From Pseudonocardia ammonioxydans (GTDB lineage: Bacteria; Actinomycetota; Actinomycetes; Mycobacteriales; Pseudonocardiaceae), in the NCBI RefSeq assembly GCF_900115005.1, contig NZ_FOUY01000032.1, forward strand, positions 1-64,000: a DNA stretch of 64,000 nt, in the 5' to 3' direction. Each line of letters starts with the position of its first letter. The stretch's first letter is position 1. Of this stretch, positions 48,241 through 56,839 are shown piece after piece. Both the position numbers and the translations under genes were made by a program. Below the pieces are notes generated by a model that worked only from the letters and a program-made list of their open reading frames with translations, did not search any database and was not told where the DNA came from.

Positions 48241-48276
48241 AGTACCGTGTACCTTGGGTATCGGCTACTCGGTGGT
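48241..48276. promoter_or_regulatory. TetR operator candidates
   Basis: GTACCGTGTAC (48242-48252), TACC-TTG-GGTA (48250-48260) and CTACT-CGGT-GGTAG (about 48265-48278) are overlapping or adjacent inverted repeats 10-45 bases upstream of the TetR start, in the divergent promoter region. Confidence 0.5.
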
Positions 48277-48376
48277 AGTGCCGGACCGCAGGAACCATGC
48301 TCCGCCCGCCGGCGACCGCGCGCAGCGTCGTCGTCGCCGGTGCTCCGGAGCGGGACCGACCCCAGGAGGACGACCC

Positions 48377-49711
48377 ATGCCAGCCAGTCCCCGGCGCGCC
48401 GCCGTCATCGGCGGCAACCGGATCCCGTTCGCGCGGGCGAACCGGGCCTACGCGAACGCGACCGACCTCGACATGCTCACCACCACACTGGACGGTCTGG
48501 TCGCCCGCTTCGGCCTGGCCGGTGAGCGGCTCGGCGAGGTCGTGGCCGGAGCGGTCCTCAAGCACTCGCGCGACTTCAACCTCACCCGCGAGGCCGTCCT
48601 CGGCTCCCGGCTGGCCCCGGCGACCGCGGCCTACGACGTGCAGCAGGCCTGCGGCACCGGCCTGCAGGCCACGATCGCGGTGGCCAACAAGATCGCCCTC
48701 GGGCAGATCGAGTCCGGAGTGGCCGGTGGGGTGGACAGCGCGTCCGACGCCCCGATCGCGCTGAACGACGACCTGCGCCGGGTGCTGGTCAAGCTGAACG
48801 CGGCCCGGAGCACGACCGAGCGGCTCGCGCTCGTCGGGCAGCTGCGGCCGGGCCAGATCGTCCCGGAGATCCCGCGGAACGCGGAGCCGCGCACCGGGCT
48901 GTCGATGGGCGAGCACGCGGCGCGCACCGCGCTCGAGTGGGGCATCGGCCGCACCGAGCAGGACGAGCTCGCCGCGCGCAGCCACCGCAACCTGGCCGCC
49001 GCCTACGACCGCGGCTTCTTCGACGACCTGCTCACCCCGTACCTCGGGCTCACCCGCGACGACAACCTGCGTCCGGACTCGTCGGCGGACAAGCTCGCGA
49101 CGCTGAAGCCGGTGTTCGGCAAGGGACCGGACGCGACGATGACGGCCGGCAACTCCACCCCGCTGACCGACGGTGCCGCGCTGGTGCTGCTCGGGTCCGA
49201 CGAGTGGGCCGCCGAGCACCGGTTGCCGGTGCTGGCGCACGTGGTGGACGCGGAGACCGCGGCGGTCGACTACGTGCACGGAGGCGGAGCTCGCGGAGCC
49301 GACCATCGGCACAGCACTGACGGTCTTCTGACTGCCGGGGTGTTCGCGGTGCCGCGGCTGCTGGAGCGCCACGGCCTGTCGCTGCAGGACTTCGACCTCT
49401 ACGAGATCCACGAGGCGTTCGCCTCGGTCGTGCAGGTGCAGCGCCGGGCCTGGGAGGACGCACGGTTCTGCCGGGAGCGGCTGGGCCGCGACGGCGCCCT
49501 CGGAGCGATCGACGACGGCCGGCTCAACGTCGCCGGTTCCTCGCTCGCCGCCGGGCACCCGTTCGCCGCGACCGGCGGGCGGATCGTCGCGACCCTGGCG
49601 ACGCTGCTGCGCGAGAGGGCCGACTCCGAGAAGACCGACCAGCGCGGGCTCATCTCGATCTGTGCCGCCGGCGGCCAGGGCGTCGTCGCGATCCTGGAGA
49701 CGAAGGCATGA
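48377..49711 (+). CDS. fadA2: Acetyl-CoA acyltransferase (FadA2/FadI-like thiolase)
   Basis: A 444-residue thiolase: IGGNRIPFARANRAYANATD, AYDVQQACGTGLQATIAVAN (nucleophile Cys near 92), NSEP-like NAEPRTGLSMGEHAA, MTAGNSTPLTDGAALVLLGS, LYEIHEAFASVVQ, SSLAAGHPFAATGGRIVATL (His) and SICAAGGQGVVAI (second Cys). Compared with mycobacterial relatives, about 11 extra residues (around GGARGADHRHS) sit between AAVDYVHG and DGLL; the DNA there resembles the 30-bp repeat at 9093. ATG 48377 follows AGGAGG. First gene of a three-gene operon. Confidence 0.88.
   Translation: MPASPRRAAVIGGNRIPFARANRAYANATDLDMLTTTLDGLVARFGLAGERLGEVVAGAVLKHSRDFNLTREAVLGSRLAPATAAYDVQQACGTGLQATIAVANKIALGQIESGVAGGVDSASDAPIALNDDLRRVLVKLNAARSTTERLALVGQLRPGQIVPEIPRNAEPRTGLSMGEHAARTALEWGIGRTEQDELAARSHRNLAAAYDRGFFDDLLTPYLGLTRDDNLRPDSSADKLATLKPVFGKGPDATMTAGNSTPLTDGAALVLLGSDEWAAEHRLPVLAHVVDAETAAVDYVHGGGARGADHRHSTDGLLTAGVFAVPRLLERHGLSLQDFDLYEIHEAFASVVQVQRRAWEDARFCRERLGRDGALGAIDDGRLNVAGSSLAAGHPFAATGGRIVATLATLLRERADSEKTDQRGLISICAAGGQGVVAILETKA
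49281..49320 (-). repeat. 30-bp repeat-like insertion inside thiolase gene
   Basis: GCTCGCGGAGCCGACCATCG with flanks resembles the minus-strand form of the 9093-9210 repeat (AGCTTGCGGAGCGAACATCG, then GCGCTGA). GCGGAGC and CATCGGC match exactly, about one base apart in spacing. The extra DNA is near 33 bases, close to one repeat unit, and keeps the reading frame. Confidence 0.55.
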
Positions 49712-51075
49712 CCGGCAACGATCTTCTGGCGACCCTGTCCAACACCCCGATCGCCCGGCAGCTCGGCGTGCCGACGGTGCCGGCCCTGCGCCGGCACCGC
49801 CCCGGCGACCCGCTGCTGGCCGGCCCCGTCCTCGTCGCGTCCGCCGGGACGGGCCGGTTCGCGACGCCGGTCGCGGCGTTCGTCGAGGAGCACGGGCAAC
49901 CGGCGGTGAGCGAGCCGGCGGAGGAGACGCTGCACGGCGTCGTCGTCGACCTGTCCGGCGCGACCACGCTGGCCGACCTCGCGGCGGCCCAGCAGATCCT
50001 CACCCCCGCCGTGCGCCGGCTCGGGCCGTCCGGCCGGCTGCTGCTCATCGGGGCCGAGCCGGCCGAGGCCGTGGCCTCGGCCGGTGCCGAGGCGGCGGCG
50101 GTAGCCCAGGGGCTCGACGGGCTGGTCCGTTCGATCGGCAAGGAGCTGCGGGCCGGGGCGACGGCGAACCTGCTCGTCGCGGCGGAGGCCACCCCGCCCG
50201 CCGCCCTCGACTCGTCGCTGCGGTTCTTCCTGTCCGCCCGCTCGGCCTACGTCGACGGCCAGGTCGTGCACGTCGGGACGCCGGTCGGCACCCCGCAGGA
50301 GCCGGCCGAGGTCGACGACCCCCGTGCCGAGGAGCGCCCGCTCGCGGGGCGGACCGCCGTGGTCACCGGCGCCGCCCGCGGGATCGGTGCCGCGGTCGCC
50401 GACACCCTCGCCCGGGACGGCGCGACGATCGTCGCCGTCGACGTCCCGGCGGCCGGGGAGGGCCTGGCGGCGACCGCCAACCGCACCGGCGGGACCGCGC
50501 TGCAGCTCGACATCACCGCCGACGACGCACCGGAGCGGCTGCTGAGGCACCTGGCCGAGCGGCACGGCGGCGTCGACCTCGTGGTGCACAACGCCGGCAT
50601 CACGCGGGACAAGCTGCTCGCCAACATGACCGAGGACCGCTGGAACGCGGTGCTCGCGGTCAACCTGGGCGCCCAGCTGCGGATCAACGAGGCACTGCTC
50701 GCCGCGGGCTCCCCGCTGCACGACGCCGGCCGGATCGTCTGCGTCTCGTCGCAGTCCGGGATCGCGGGCAACCGCGGCCAGACCAACTACGCCGCCTCCA
50801 AGGCCGGGGTGATCGGGATGGTCCGGGCGCTCGCACCGCGGTTCGCCGGGCGCGGGGCCACGATCAACGCTGTCGCGCCCGGGTTCATCGAGACCGAGAT
50901 GACGCAGACGATGCCGCTGGGCACCCGCGAGGCCGGGCGCCGGGTCAACTCGCTGCGCCAGGGCGGGCTCCCGGTCGACGTCGCCGAGACCATCGGCTGG
51001 CTCGGCCGGGCCGAGTCCGGCGGGCTGAACGGGCAGGTCGTGCGGGTGTGCGGCCAGTCGATGCTGGGGGCCTGA
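49708..51075 (+). CDS. fabG4: 3-oxoacyl-ACP/CoA reductase, FabG4-like
   Basis: A 455-residue SDR. Residues 1-200 are a degenerate flavodoxin-like N-domain and residues 210-455 the active SDR: AVVTGAARGIGAAVADTLAR, VDLVVHNAGITRDKLLANMT, CVSSQSGIAGNRGQTNYAAS (Ser, Tyr) and SKAGVIGMVRALAPRFAGRG (Lys), VAPGFIETEM. Length and two-domain layout match high-molecular-weight FabG4 of mycobacteria (454 residues), which prefers NADH. ATG overlaps the thiolase stop by 4 bases. Confidence 0.9.
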   Translation: MTGNDLLATLSNTPIARQLGVPTVPALRRHRPGDPLLAGPVLVASAGTGRFATPVAAFVEEHGQPAVSEPAEETLHGVVVDLSGATTLADLAAAQQILTPAVRRLGPSGRLLLIGAEPAEAVASAGAEAAAVAQGLDGLVRSIGKELRAGATANLLVAAEATPPAALDSSLRFFLSARSAYVDGQVVHVGTPVGTPQEPAEVDDPRAEERPLAGRTAVVTGAARGIGAAVADTLARDGATIVAVDVPAAGEGLAATANRTGGTALQLDITADDAPERLLRHLAERHGGVDLVVHNAGITRDKLLANMTEDRWNAVLAVNLGAQLRINEALLAAGSPLHDAGRIVCVSSQSGIAGNRGQTNYAASKAGVIGMVRALAPRFAGRGATINAVAPGFIETEMTQTMPLGTREAGRRVNSLRQGGLPVDVAETIGWLGRAESGGLNGQVVRVCGQSMLGA

Positions 51076-51076
51076 G

Positions 51077-51973
51077 ATGGCGGTCACCGAACTGCACGGC
51101 GCCCCGTCGCTGGGCCCGCTCTACGCCTCGGCCGCCGTCGGGGCCGTGCTCCCGGGGCGGGCGACGACCCTGCCGGACACCGAGCTGGTCCGCCGCGGGG
51201 TCACCGTCGACCCGGGACACTTCGCCGACTACGCCCGCGTCTGCGGGTTCCGGGTCGGGGCCGCGCTGCCGGTGACCTACCCGCACCTGCTCACGTTCGG
51301 CCTCCAGGTCGTGCTCATGGCCGGCCGGTCGTTCCCGCTGCCGCTGCCCGGGCTCGTGCACCTGGCGAACCGGATCACCGTGCACCGGGCGATCGCGCCG
51401 TCGGAGAACCTCGACGTGCGGGTGTGGGCGGAGCGCTTCACCGCGCACCCGAAGGGTGCCCGGGTCGACCTGGTCGGCGAGGTGGCGGCGTCCGGCGAGC
51501 CGGTGTGGGAGGGGCGCAGCACCTACCTCGCCCGCGGGGCGTCCGCGCCCGGCGATCCCGGCGGCGGCAGTGGCGACGGTGACGGCGGTGACGAGGTTGC
51601 CGAGCCCTCCGAGCCCGCCGTGCCGACCGGACCGGCGAGCGCGCTGTGGCGGCTCCCGGGCGACCTCGGTCGCCGCTACGCCGCCGTCTCCGGGGACGTG
51701 AACCCGATCCACCTGTACCCGCTGACGGCGAAGGCGATGGGCTTCCCGCGGGCGATCGCGCACGGCATGTGGACCGCGGCCCGGGCCGTCGCGGCCCTCG
51801 AGGGGCGCCTCCCCGACGCGTTCACCTACGACGTCGTGTTCCGCAAGCCGCTGCTGCTGCCCTCGACCGCGGAGCTGGTCACCGCGCGCGACGACGACGG
51901 CGGGTGGCGGGTCGCCGTCCGCGGTGCCCGCGACGCGGAGCGGATCCATCTCGTCGGCCACGCCGGTCGATAG
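51077..51973 (+). CDS. htdX: MaoC-like (R)-specific hydratase, HtdX-like
   Basis: A 298-residue double hot-dog protein. The C-terminal MaoC half holds the hydratase motif YAAVSGDVNPIHLYPLTAKA with Asp and His of D..N..H, and GFPRAIAHGMWTAARAVAAL. The N-terminal half is a degenerate hot dog (FADYARVCGFRVGAALPVTY). A Gly/Asp linker (PGGGSGDGDGGDE) joins them. It hydrates trans-2-enoyl-CoA/ACP to the 3-hydroxy form used by FabG4-type reductases. One base separates it from the fabG4-like stop. Confidence 0.88.
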   Translation: MAVTELHGAPSLGPLYASAAVGAVLPGRATTLPDTELVRRGVTVDPGHFADYARVCGFRVGAALPVTYPHLLTFGLQVVLMAGRSFPLPLPGLVHLANRITVHRAIAPSENLDVRVWAERFTAHPKGARVDLVGEVAASGEPVWEGRSTYLARGASAPGDPGGGSGDGDGGDEVAEPSEPAVPTGPASALWRLPGDLGRRYAAVSGDVNPIHLYPLTAKAMGFPRAIAHGMWTAARAVAALEGRLPDAFTYDVVFRKPLLLPSTAELVTARDDDGGWRVAVRGARDAERIHLVGHAGR

Positions 51974-52127
51974 CAGTGCGCACGACCCGGCCGGGTGGAC
52001 AGGGTCCGATCGCCCGGTCGGGTGGTTCTGAATCGGTTCGCGTGCCGGTACAGCAACGCCGGGGCGGTGACGGACGTCCACCCCTGTGTCCACCATTCGT
52101 CATCCGACAGTCGAGAGGGGGTCACGC

Positions 52128-52214
52128 ATGAACGCCACGACCGACGACACCGCCGTCTCCGCCGAGGTGGAGGAGCACGAGGACGAGTCGCACATCGTCC
52201 GCGGGCTGGACTGA
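52128..52214 (+). CDS. 28-residue acidic peptide gene
   Basis: A short gene of 28 codons plus TGA. GAGAGGGGG lies about 6 bases before the ATG. All sense codons after ATG end in G or C, the coding pattern of this genome. The peptide (MNATTDDTAVSAEVEEHEDE then SHIVRGLD) has nine acidic residues, one Arg and two His, no Cys, no signal and no membrane span. I do not recognise it. No modifying enzyme is adjacent, so a precursor-peptide role is not supported beyond size. 52215-52423 holds no other gene. Confidence 0.6.
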   Translation: MNATTDDTAVSAEVEEHEDESHIVRGLD

Positions 52215-52423
52215 CCGGCGGGCCGGGCCGACCGCGGACCGATCGCGGGCCGGACCGGAAGGCCGCACCACGCAGGCTCGCCCGGCGACGGTGGAACCCC
52301 ACCGGGCCCGGGGCAGGCACGGGGTAGCGCAGAACCTCGATCAGGCGCTGCGCCGCCCGTCGTCGTGGGGTGCCGACCGGCTCACGGCCGCACGCACCGG
52401 CCGGACGCCTAGGGTGACCGACC

Positions 52424-53590
52424 ATGCTGGTCGAACGCATGCGCCCGTTCACCTCCACGATCTTCACCGAGATCTCCCGGCTCGCCGCCGAGACCGGGGC
52501 GATCAATCTCGGTCAGGGGTTCCCGGACACCGACGGGCCCGCGTCCCTGCTCGCGGACGCCGCCGCGAACATCACCGAGCGCGGGGTGAACCAGTACCCG
52601 CCCGGCCCGGGCGCGCCGTCGCTGCGCCGGGCCGTCGCCGACCACCAGCGCCGCTTCTACGGGCTCGACGTCGACCCGGCCGACGTCGTCGTCACCACGG
52701 GCGCCACCGAGGCCATCGCGGCCACCCTGCTCGGGCTCTGCGAACCGGGCGACGAGGTCGTGGCCTTCGAACCGACCTACGACTCCTACGCCGCATCGGT
52801 CGCGCTGGCCGGCGCGACCCTGCGGCCGGTGACCCTGCACCCGCCGCACTTCGGGTTCGACGACGACGAGCTCGCCGCCGCCTTCTCCGACCGCACCCGG
52901 GTGGTGCTGGTCAACACCCCGCACAACCCGACCGGGGCCGTGTTCACCCGCGCGCAGCTGACCCGGATCGGGGAGCTCGCGGTCGCGCATGACGCCGTCG
53001 TCGTGACCGACGAGGTCTACGAGCACATGACGTTCGACGACGCCGAGCACATCCCCATGGCAACGCTGCCGGTGCCCGGGCTGGCCGAGCGCACGCTGAC
53101 GATCTCCTCGGCCGGCAAGACGTTCTCGGTGACCGGCTGGAAGGTGGGGTGGGTGCACGGCCCGCCCGAGCTGGTCGCCGCCCCGCGGGCGGTGAAGCAG
53201 TTCCTCACCTTCCACGGCGGGGCCCCGCTGCAGCCGGCCGTGGCGAACGCGCTGGCCCTCGGCGACGACTTCTACGCCACGGCCGCCGCCGACCTGACCC
53301 GCAAGCGCGACCTGCTCTCGGCCGGCCTGCGCTCGGCCGGGTTCGACGTGCTCACCGCCCGCGGCACCTACTTCGTCGTGGCCGACCCGCGCCCGCTCGG
53401 CTTCGACGACGGGGTCGATCTCGCCTGGAAACTGCCCGAGCTGTGCGGGGTCGCGGCCGTGCCGGTGTCGGTGTTCTGCCAGTCCGCCGCGGCGGTGGCG
53501 GCGACCCGGCCGCTGGTGCGTTTCGCGTTCTGCAAGCGCGACGAGGTGCTCGCCGAGGCGGCCGACCGGCTGACCGGGCTGCGCGGCTGA
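52424..53590 (+). CDS. dapC: PLP aminotransferase, DapC-like
   Basis: A 388-residue class I/II aminotransferase: INLGQGFPDTDGPASLLADA, NQYPPGPGAPSLRRAVADHQ, TTGATEAIAATLLGLCEPGD, NTPHNPTGAVFTRAQLTRIG (PHNPTG), VVTDEVYEHMTFDD and SSAGKTFSVTGWKVGWVHGP with the PLP Lys (AGKTFS). This subgroup includes actinobacterial N-succinyldiaminopimelate aminotransferase (Rv0858c-like) and methionine aminotransferases; the symbol is tentative. TAGGGT 8 bases before the ATG suggests a leaderless transcript. Confidence 0.82.
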   Translation: MLVERMRPFTSTIFTEISRLAAETGAINLGQGFPDTDGPASLLADAAANITERGVNQYPPGPGAPSLRRAVADHQRRFYGLDVDPADVVVTTGATEAIAATLLGLCEPGDEVVAFEPTYDSYAASVALAGATLRPVTLHPPHFGFDDDELAAAFSDRTRVVLVNTPHNPTGAVFTRAQLTRIGELAVAHDAVVVTDEVYEHMTFDDAEHIPMATLPVPGLAERTLTISSAGKTFSVTGWKVGWVHGPPELVAAPRAVKQFLTFHGGAPLQPAVANALALGDDFYATAAADLTRKRDLLSAGLRSAGFDVLTARGTYFVVADPRPLGFDDGVDLAWKLPELCGVAAVPVSVFCQSAAAVAATRPLVRFAFCKRDEVLAEAADRLTGLRG

Positions 53591-53629
53591 GCGGCCTGCC
53601 CTCACCCGTCCGGCCTAGAATCCGCGATC

Positions 53630-55207
53630 ATGACGGAGGAGCGGCAGGCCCGGCCGGGACGCCCGGTCGTCGGCCTGCCGGCGCGGGCCCTGATCGCGTC
53701 CGTGGTCGTCACCGCGAACGTGGGCGGGGCGTCGGTCGTGCTGGCGATCGCGGCGTTCGTGCTGCCCCGCGGGCAGCTGCTCGACGCCGCCGGGATCCGG
53801 CTGGTCAACCTGGCCGTGCTGGGGGGCTACCTGCTGGTGGCGATCCCGCTCGGCATCGGGCTCGGGCGGCGCACGCTCACCCTGCGCCGCTCGACGTCCG
53901 ACGTGGACCAGGCGCAGCGACACCTGGTGCTCGCCGCGCCGGCGCGGATCAGCCGGATGATCGCCGTCCTGTGGCTGCTGGCCGCGGTGCTGTTCTGCCT
54001 GCTCAACCTGCGCTACTCCGGGCGGCTGGCGTTCTCGGTGACCGCGACGGTCGCGATCGGCGGCGTCACCACGTGCGCGCTGTCCTACCTGCTCGTCGAG
54101 CGGATGCTGCGCCGGGCCGCGGCCCGGGTGCTGTCCGGCCGCCCGCCCCGGCGGCGCCGGCTGGTCACCGGCGTGATGCTGCGCTCGGTCGGGTTCTGGG
54201 TGGTCGGGACCGCGGTCCCGCTGTCCGGGGTGATGCTGGCCGGGCTGGTCGCGCTGGTCTACGGCGACACCTCCCCGACCCAGCTCGCGGTGGCGATGCT
54301 GGTGCTGGGCGGTGCGGCGCTCGGCTCCGGGCTGCTCACCACGATCGGCGCCGCCCGGGCCATCGCCGACCCGGTGCTGGCCGTGCGCCGCGCGCTCGCC
54401 CGGGTGCAGGACGGCGACCTCGACGTGCGCGTGCCCGTCTACGACAACACCGAGCTCGGTCAGCTGCAGGCCGGGACGAACGGCATGGTCGAGGGCCTGC
54501 GCGAGCGGGACCGGCTGCGGGACCTGTTCGGCAGGCACGTCGGCCGCGACGTCGCCGAGGCCGCCGCCGCGCGGTCCGGGGAGATCCGGCTCGGTGGTGA
54601 GGTGCGCCCGGTCGCGGTGCTGTTCGTCGATCTCGTCGGGTCGACGATGATGGCCGCCCGCCGCCCGCCGGAGGAGGTCGTCGCCCTGCTCAACCGGTTC
54701 TTCGGCGTGGTCGTCGAGTGCGTCGAGCAGTCCGGCGGGTGGATCAACAAGTTCGAGGGCGACGCCGCCCTGGCGATCTTCGGGGCGCCGCTGGACCTGG
54801 ACGGCGCCCCCGCCGCCGCGCTCGCCGCCGCCCGCCGTGCCGGGCACCGCCTCGCCGCGGAGATGCCCGAGATCGAGGCCGGGATCGGTGTCTCGGCGGG
54901 CGACGCCGTCGCCGGCAACCTCGGTGACCCGCGCCGGTACGAGTACACCGTCATCGGCGACCCGGTGAACGAGGCCGCCCGGCTCACCGACGTCGCCAAG
55001 TCGGTGCCCGGCCGGGTCGTCGCCGCCCAGCGTGCGGTCGACGCCGCCGGCGCCGAGGCGGCCCACTGGCGTGCCGACGACACGGTCACGCTGCGCGGCC
55101 GGGACGAGCCCACCGCGGTCTGGGTGCCCGTGAGTGGTTACCGCGGCCCTGACCGCGATAACCACTCACGGGCGGGTGACGGGATCGGCGGGGGTCGGGC
55201 AGGATGA
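53630..55207 (+). CDS. Membrane adenylate/guanylate cyclase (class III)
   Basis: A 525-residue protein: six hydrophobic spans in residues 20-230, a HAMP domain (RAIADPVLAVRRALARVQDG, VYDNTELGQLQAGTNGMVEG), then a class III cyclase domain (VRPVAVLFVDLVGSTMMAAR and NKFEGDAALAIFGAPLDLDG carry the two metal Asp; RRYEYTVIGDPVNEAARLTD carries the transition-state residues). It resembles mycobacterial Rv1318c-Rv1320c. TAGAAT 8 bases before ATG suggests leaderless mRNA. The last 25 residues (from VSGYRGPDRDN) are translated from the palindrome at 55127-55172, which has no stop in this frame. Confidence 0.9.
   Translation: MTEERQARPGRPVVGLPARALIASVVVTANVGGASVVLAIAAFVLPRGQLLDAAGIRLVNLAVLGGYLLVAIPLGIGLGRRTLTLRRSTSDVDQAQRHLVLAAPARISRMIAVLWLLAAVLFCLLNLRYSGRLAFSVTATVAIGGVTTCALSYLLVERMLRRAAARVLSGRPPRRRRLVTGVMLRSVGFWVVGTAVPLSGVMLAGLVALVYGDTSPTQLAVAMLVLGGAALGSGLLTTIGAARAIADPVLAVRRALARVQDGDLDVRVPVYDNTELGQLQAGTNGMVEGLRERDRLRDLFGRHVGRDVAEAAAARSGEIRLGGEVRPVAVLFVDLVGSTMMAARRPPEEVVALLNRFFGVVVECVEQSGGWINKFEGDAALAIFGAPLDLDGAPAAALAAARRAGHRLAAEMPEIEAGIGVSAGDAVAGNLGDPRRYEYTVIGDPVNEAARLTDVAKSVPGRVVAAQRAVDAAGAEAAHWRADDTVTLRGRDEPTAVWVPVSGYRGPDRDNHSRAGDGIGGGRAG
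55127..55172. repeat. 46-bp palindromic repeat, copy 2
   Basis: CCCGTGAGTGGTTACCGCGG and CCGCGATAACCACTCACGGG, one mismatch, 6-base centre. It lies inside the 3' end of the cyclase gene, 40 bases before the acyl-CoA synthetase start. Confidence 0.9.
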
Positions 55208-55211
55208 CGCC

Positions 55212-56828
55212 ATGAGCAGCGCCGCCTCCGGGTTCAGCGAGCAGACGACCGCCGCGATCACGCGGGCCCGCCGGCATTCGATCGGTGACCTGCTGCACCG
55301 CACGGCGAAGCGGTACCCGGGCAAGGTCGCGGTCGTCGACGCCGGTGCGCGGTGGAGCTTCGCCGAGTTCGACGCCGCGGTGAACCGCTGCGCGGCCGCG
55401 CTGGCGGGGCAGGGCCTGGTCAAGGGGGACCGGCTTGCGCTGCTGTCGCACAACTGCCGCCAGTTCGGCGTCCTGACGTTCGCGACCGCGCGTCTGGGCG
55501 TCGTGCTCGTGCCGGTGAACTTCATGCTCGGGCCGGAGGAGATCGCCTACATCCTCGACCACTCGGGGGCGAAGGCGTTCGTCGCCGAGGACGCGCTGGT
55601 GCCGGTCGCGGAGAAGGCGCTGGCCCAGTCCGCGGACCCCGCGACGATCCGCGGGTCGATCGCGCTGTCCGGGCAGGCCCCGGCCGGCGGCTGGGCCGAC
55701 GTCGACACCTGGATCGACGGGGAGGGCGACCCGGGCCAGCCCGACGTGCACGTCGGCGACGACGACCCGCTGCGCCTGATGTACACCTCCGGCACCGAGT
55801 CGCGGCCCAAGGGCGTCATGCTGCCGTCGCGTTCGCTGATCACCCAGTACGTCAGCTGCATCGTCGACGGCGGGATGACCCACGACGACGTCGAGCTGCA
55901 CTCGCTGCCGATGTACCACTGCGCGCAGCTGGACTGCTTCTTCTCCGTCGACGTCTACCTGGGCGCGACCAGCATCATCCTGCCCGCCCCGGACCCGGCG
56001 ACGGTGCTGGCGACGATCGAGCGGGAGAAGGTCACCAAGCTGTTCTGCCCGCCGACGGTGTGGATCTCGCTGCTGCGCCACCCGGACTTCGACTCGACCG
56101 ACCTGTCCAGCCTGCGCAAGGGCTACTACGGCGCCGCCGCGATGCCGGTGGAGGTGCTGCAGGAGCTGTCCCGGCGGCTGCCGAACGTGTCGCTGTGGAA
56201 CTTCTACGGCCAGACGGAGATGTCACCGCTGGCCACGATCCTGCGGCCGGAGGAGCAGATCGAGCGGGCCGGGTCGGCGGGCCGCGCCTCGCTCAACGTC
56301 GAGACCCGGGTGGTCGACGAGGCCGGCGAGGAGCTCCCGCCCGGCGAGATCGGTGAGATCGTGCACCGTTCCCCGCAGGCGACGCTGGGCTACTACAACG
56401 ACGAGGAGAAGACCGCGGACGCGTTCGCGGGCGGCTGGTTCCACTCCGGCGACCTGGGTGTGATGACCGAGGACGGCTACCTGTCGGTCGTCGACCGCAA
56501 GAAGGACATGATCAAGACCGGTGGGGAGAACGTCGCCTCCCGCGAGGTCGAGGAGGCCGTCTACCTGCTCGAGGGCGTCGCCGAGGTGGCGGTGTTCGGG
56601 GTCAGCCACCCGCACTGGATCGAGGCGGTGACCGCGGTCGTCGTCCCGAAGGAGGGGGTGACGCTCACCGAGGAGCAGGTGCACGCCCACGCCCGGGAGA
56701 AGCTGGCCGGTTACAAGCGGCCCAAGTACGTCGTGTTCGCCGAGGCGCTGCCGAAGAACCCGAGCGGCAAGATCCTCAAGCGGGAGCTGCGCACCGAGCA
56801 CGCCGGCATCGCCGACCGGGAGGCCTGA
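55212..56828 (+). CDS. Acyl-CoA synthetase (AMP-forming)
   Basis: A 538-residue ANL-superfamily ligase: DDPLRLMYTSGTESRPKGVM (P-loop), SLWNFYGQTEMSPLATILRP (YGQTE), GGWFHSGDLGVMTEDGYLSV (HSGD), DRKKDMIKTGGENVASREVE (hinge and K.GGENV) and PKNPSGKILKRELR with the catalytic Lys. It activates a fatty or aromatic acid as CoA thioester. It starts 4 bases after the cyclase stop, beyond the palindromic repeat that could terminate the cyclase transcript. Confidence 0.9.
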   Translation: MSSAASGFSEQTTAAITRARRHSIGDLLHRTAKRYPGKVAVVDAGARWSFAEFDAAVNRCAAALAGQGLVKGDRLALLSHNCRQFGVLTFATARLGVVLVPVNFMLGPEEIAYILDHSGAKAFVAEDALVPVAEKALAQSADPATIRGSIALSGQAPAGGWADVDTWIDGEGDPGQPDVHVGDDDPLRLMYTSGTESRPKGVMLPSRSLITQYVSCIVDGGMTHDDVELHSLPMYHCAQLDCFFSVDVYLGATSIILPAPDPATVLATIEREKVTKLFCPPTVWISLLRHPDFDSTDLSSLRKGYYGAAAMPVEVLQELSRRLPNVSLWNFYGQTEMSPLATILRPEEQIERAGSAGRASLNVETRVVDEAGEELPPGEIGEIVHRSPQATLGYYNDEEKTADAFAGGWFHSGDLGVMTEDGYLSVVDRKKDMIKTGGENVASREVEEAVYLLEGVAEVAVFGVSHPHWIEAVTAVVVPKEGVTLTEEQVHAHAREKLAGYKRPKYVVFAEALPKNPSGKILKRELRTEHAGIADREA

Positions 56829-56839
56829 GCGGGGCCCGC

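Noticed and set aside
52128-52214. Mycofactocin precursor MftA
   Set aside because: The C-terminus lacks the conserved IDGMCGVY-type ending and no radical SAM maturase is adjacent.
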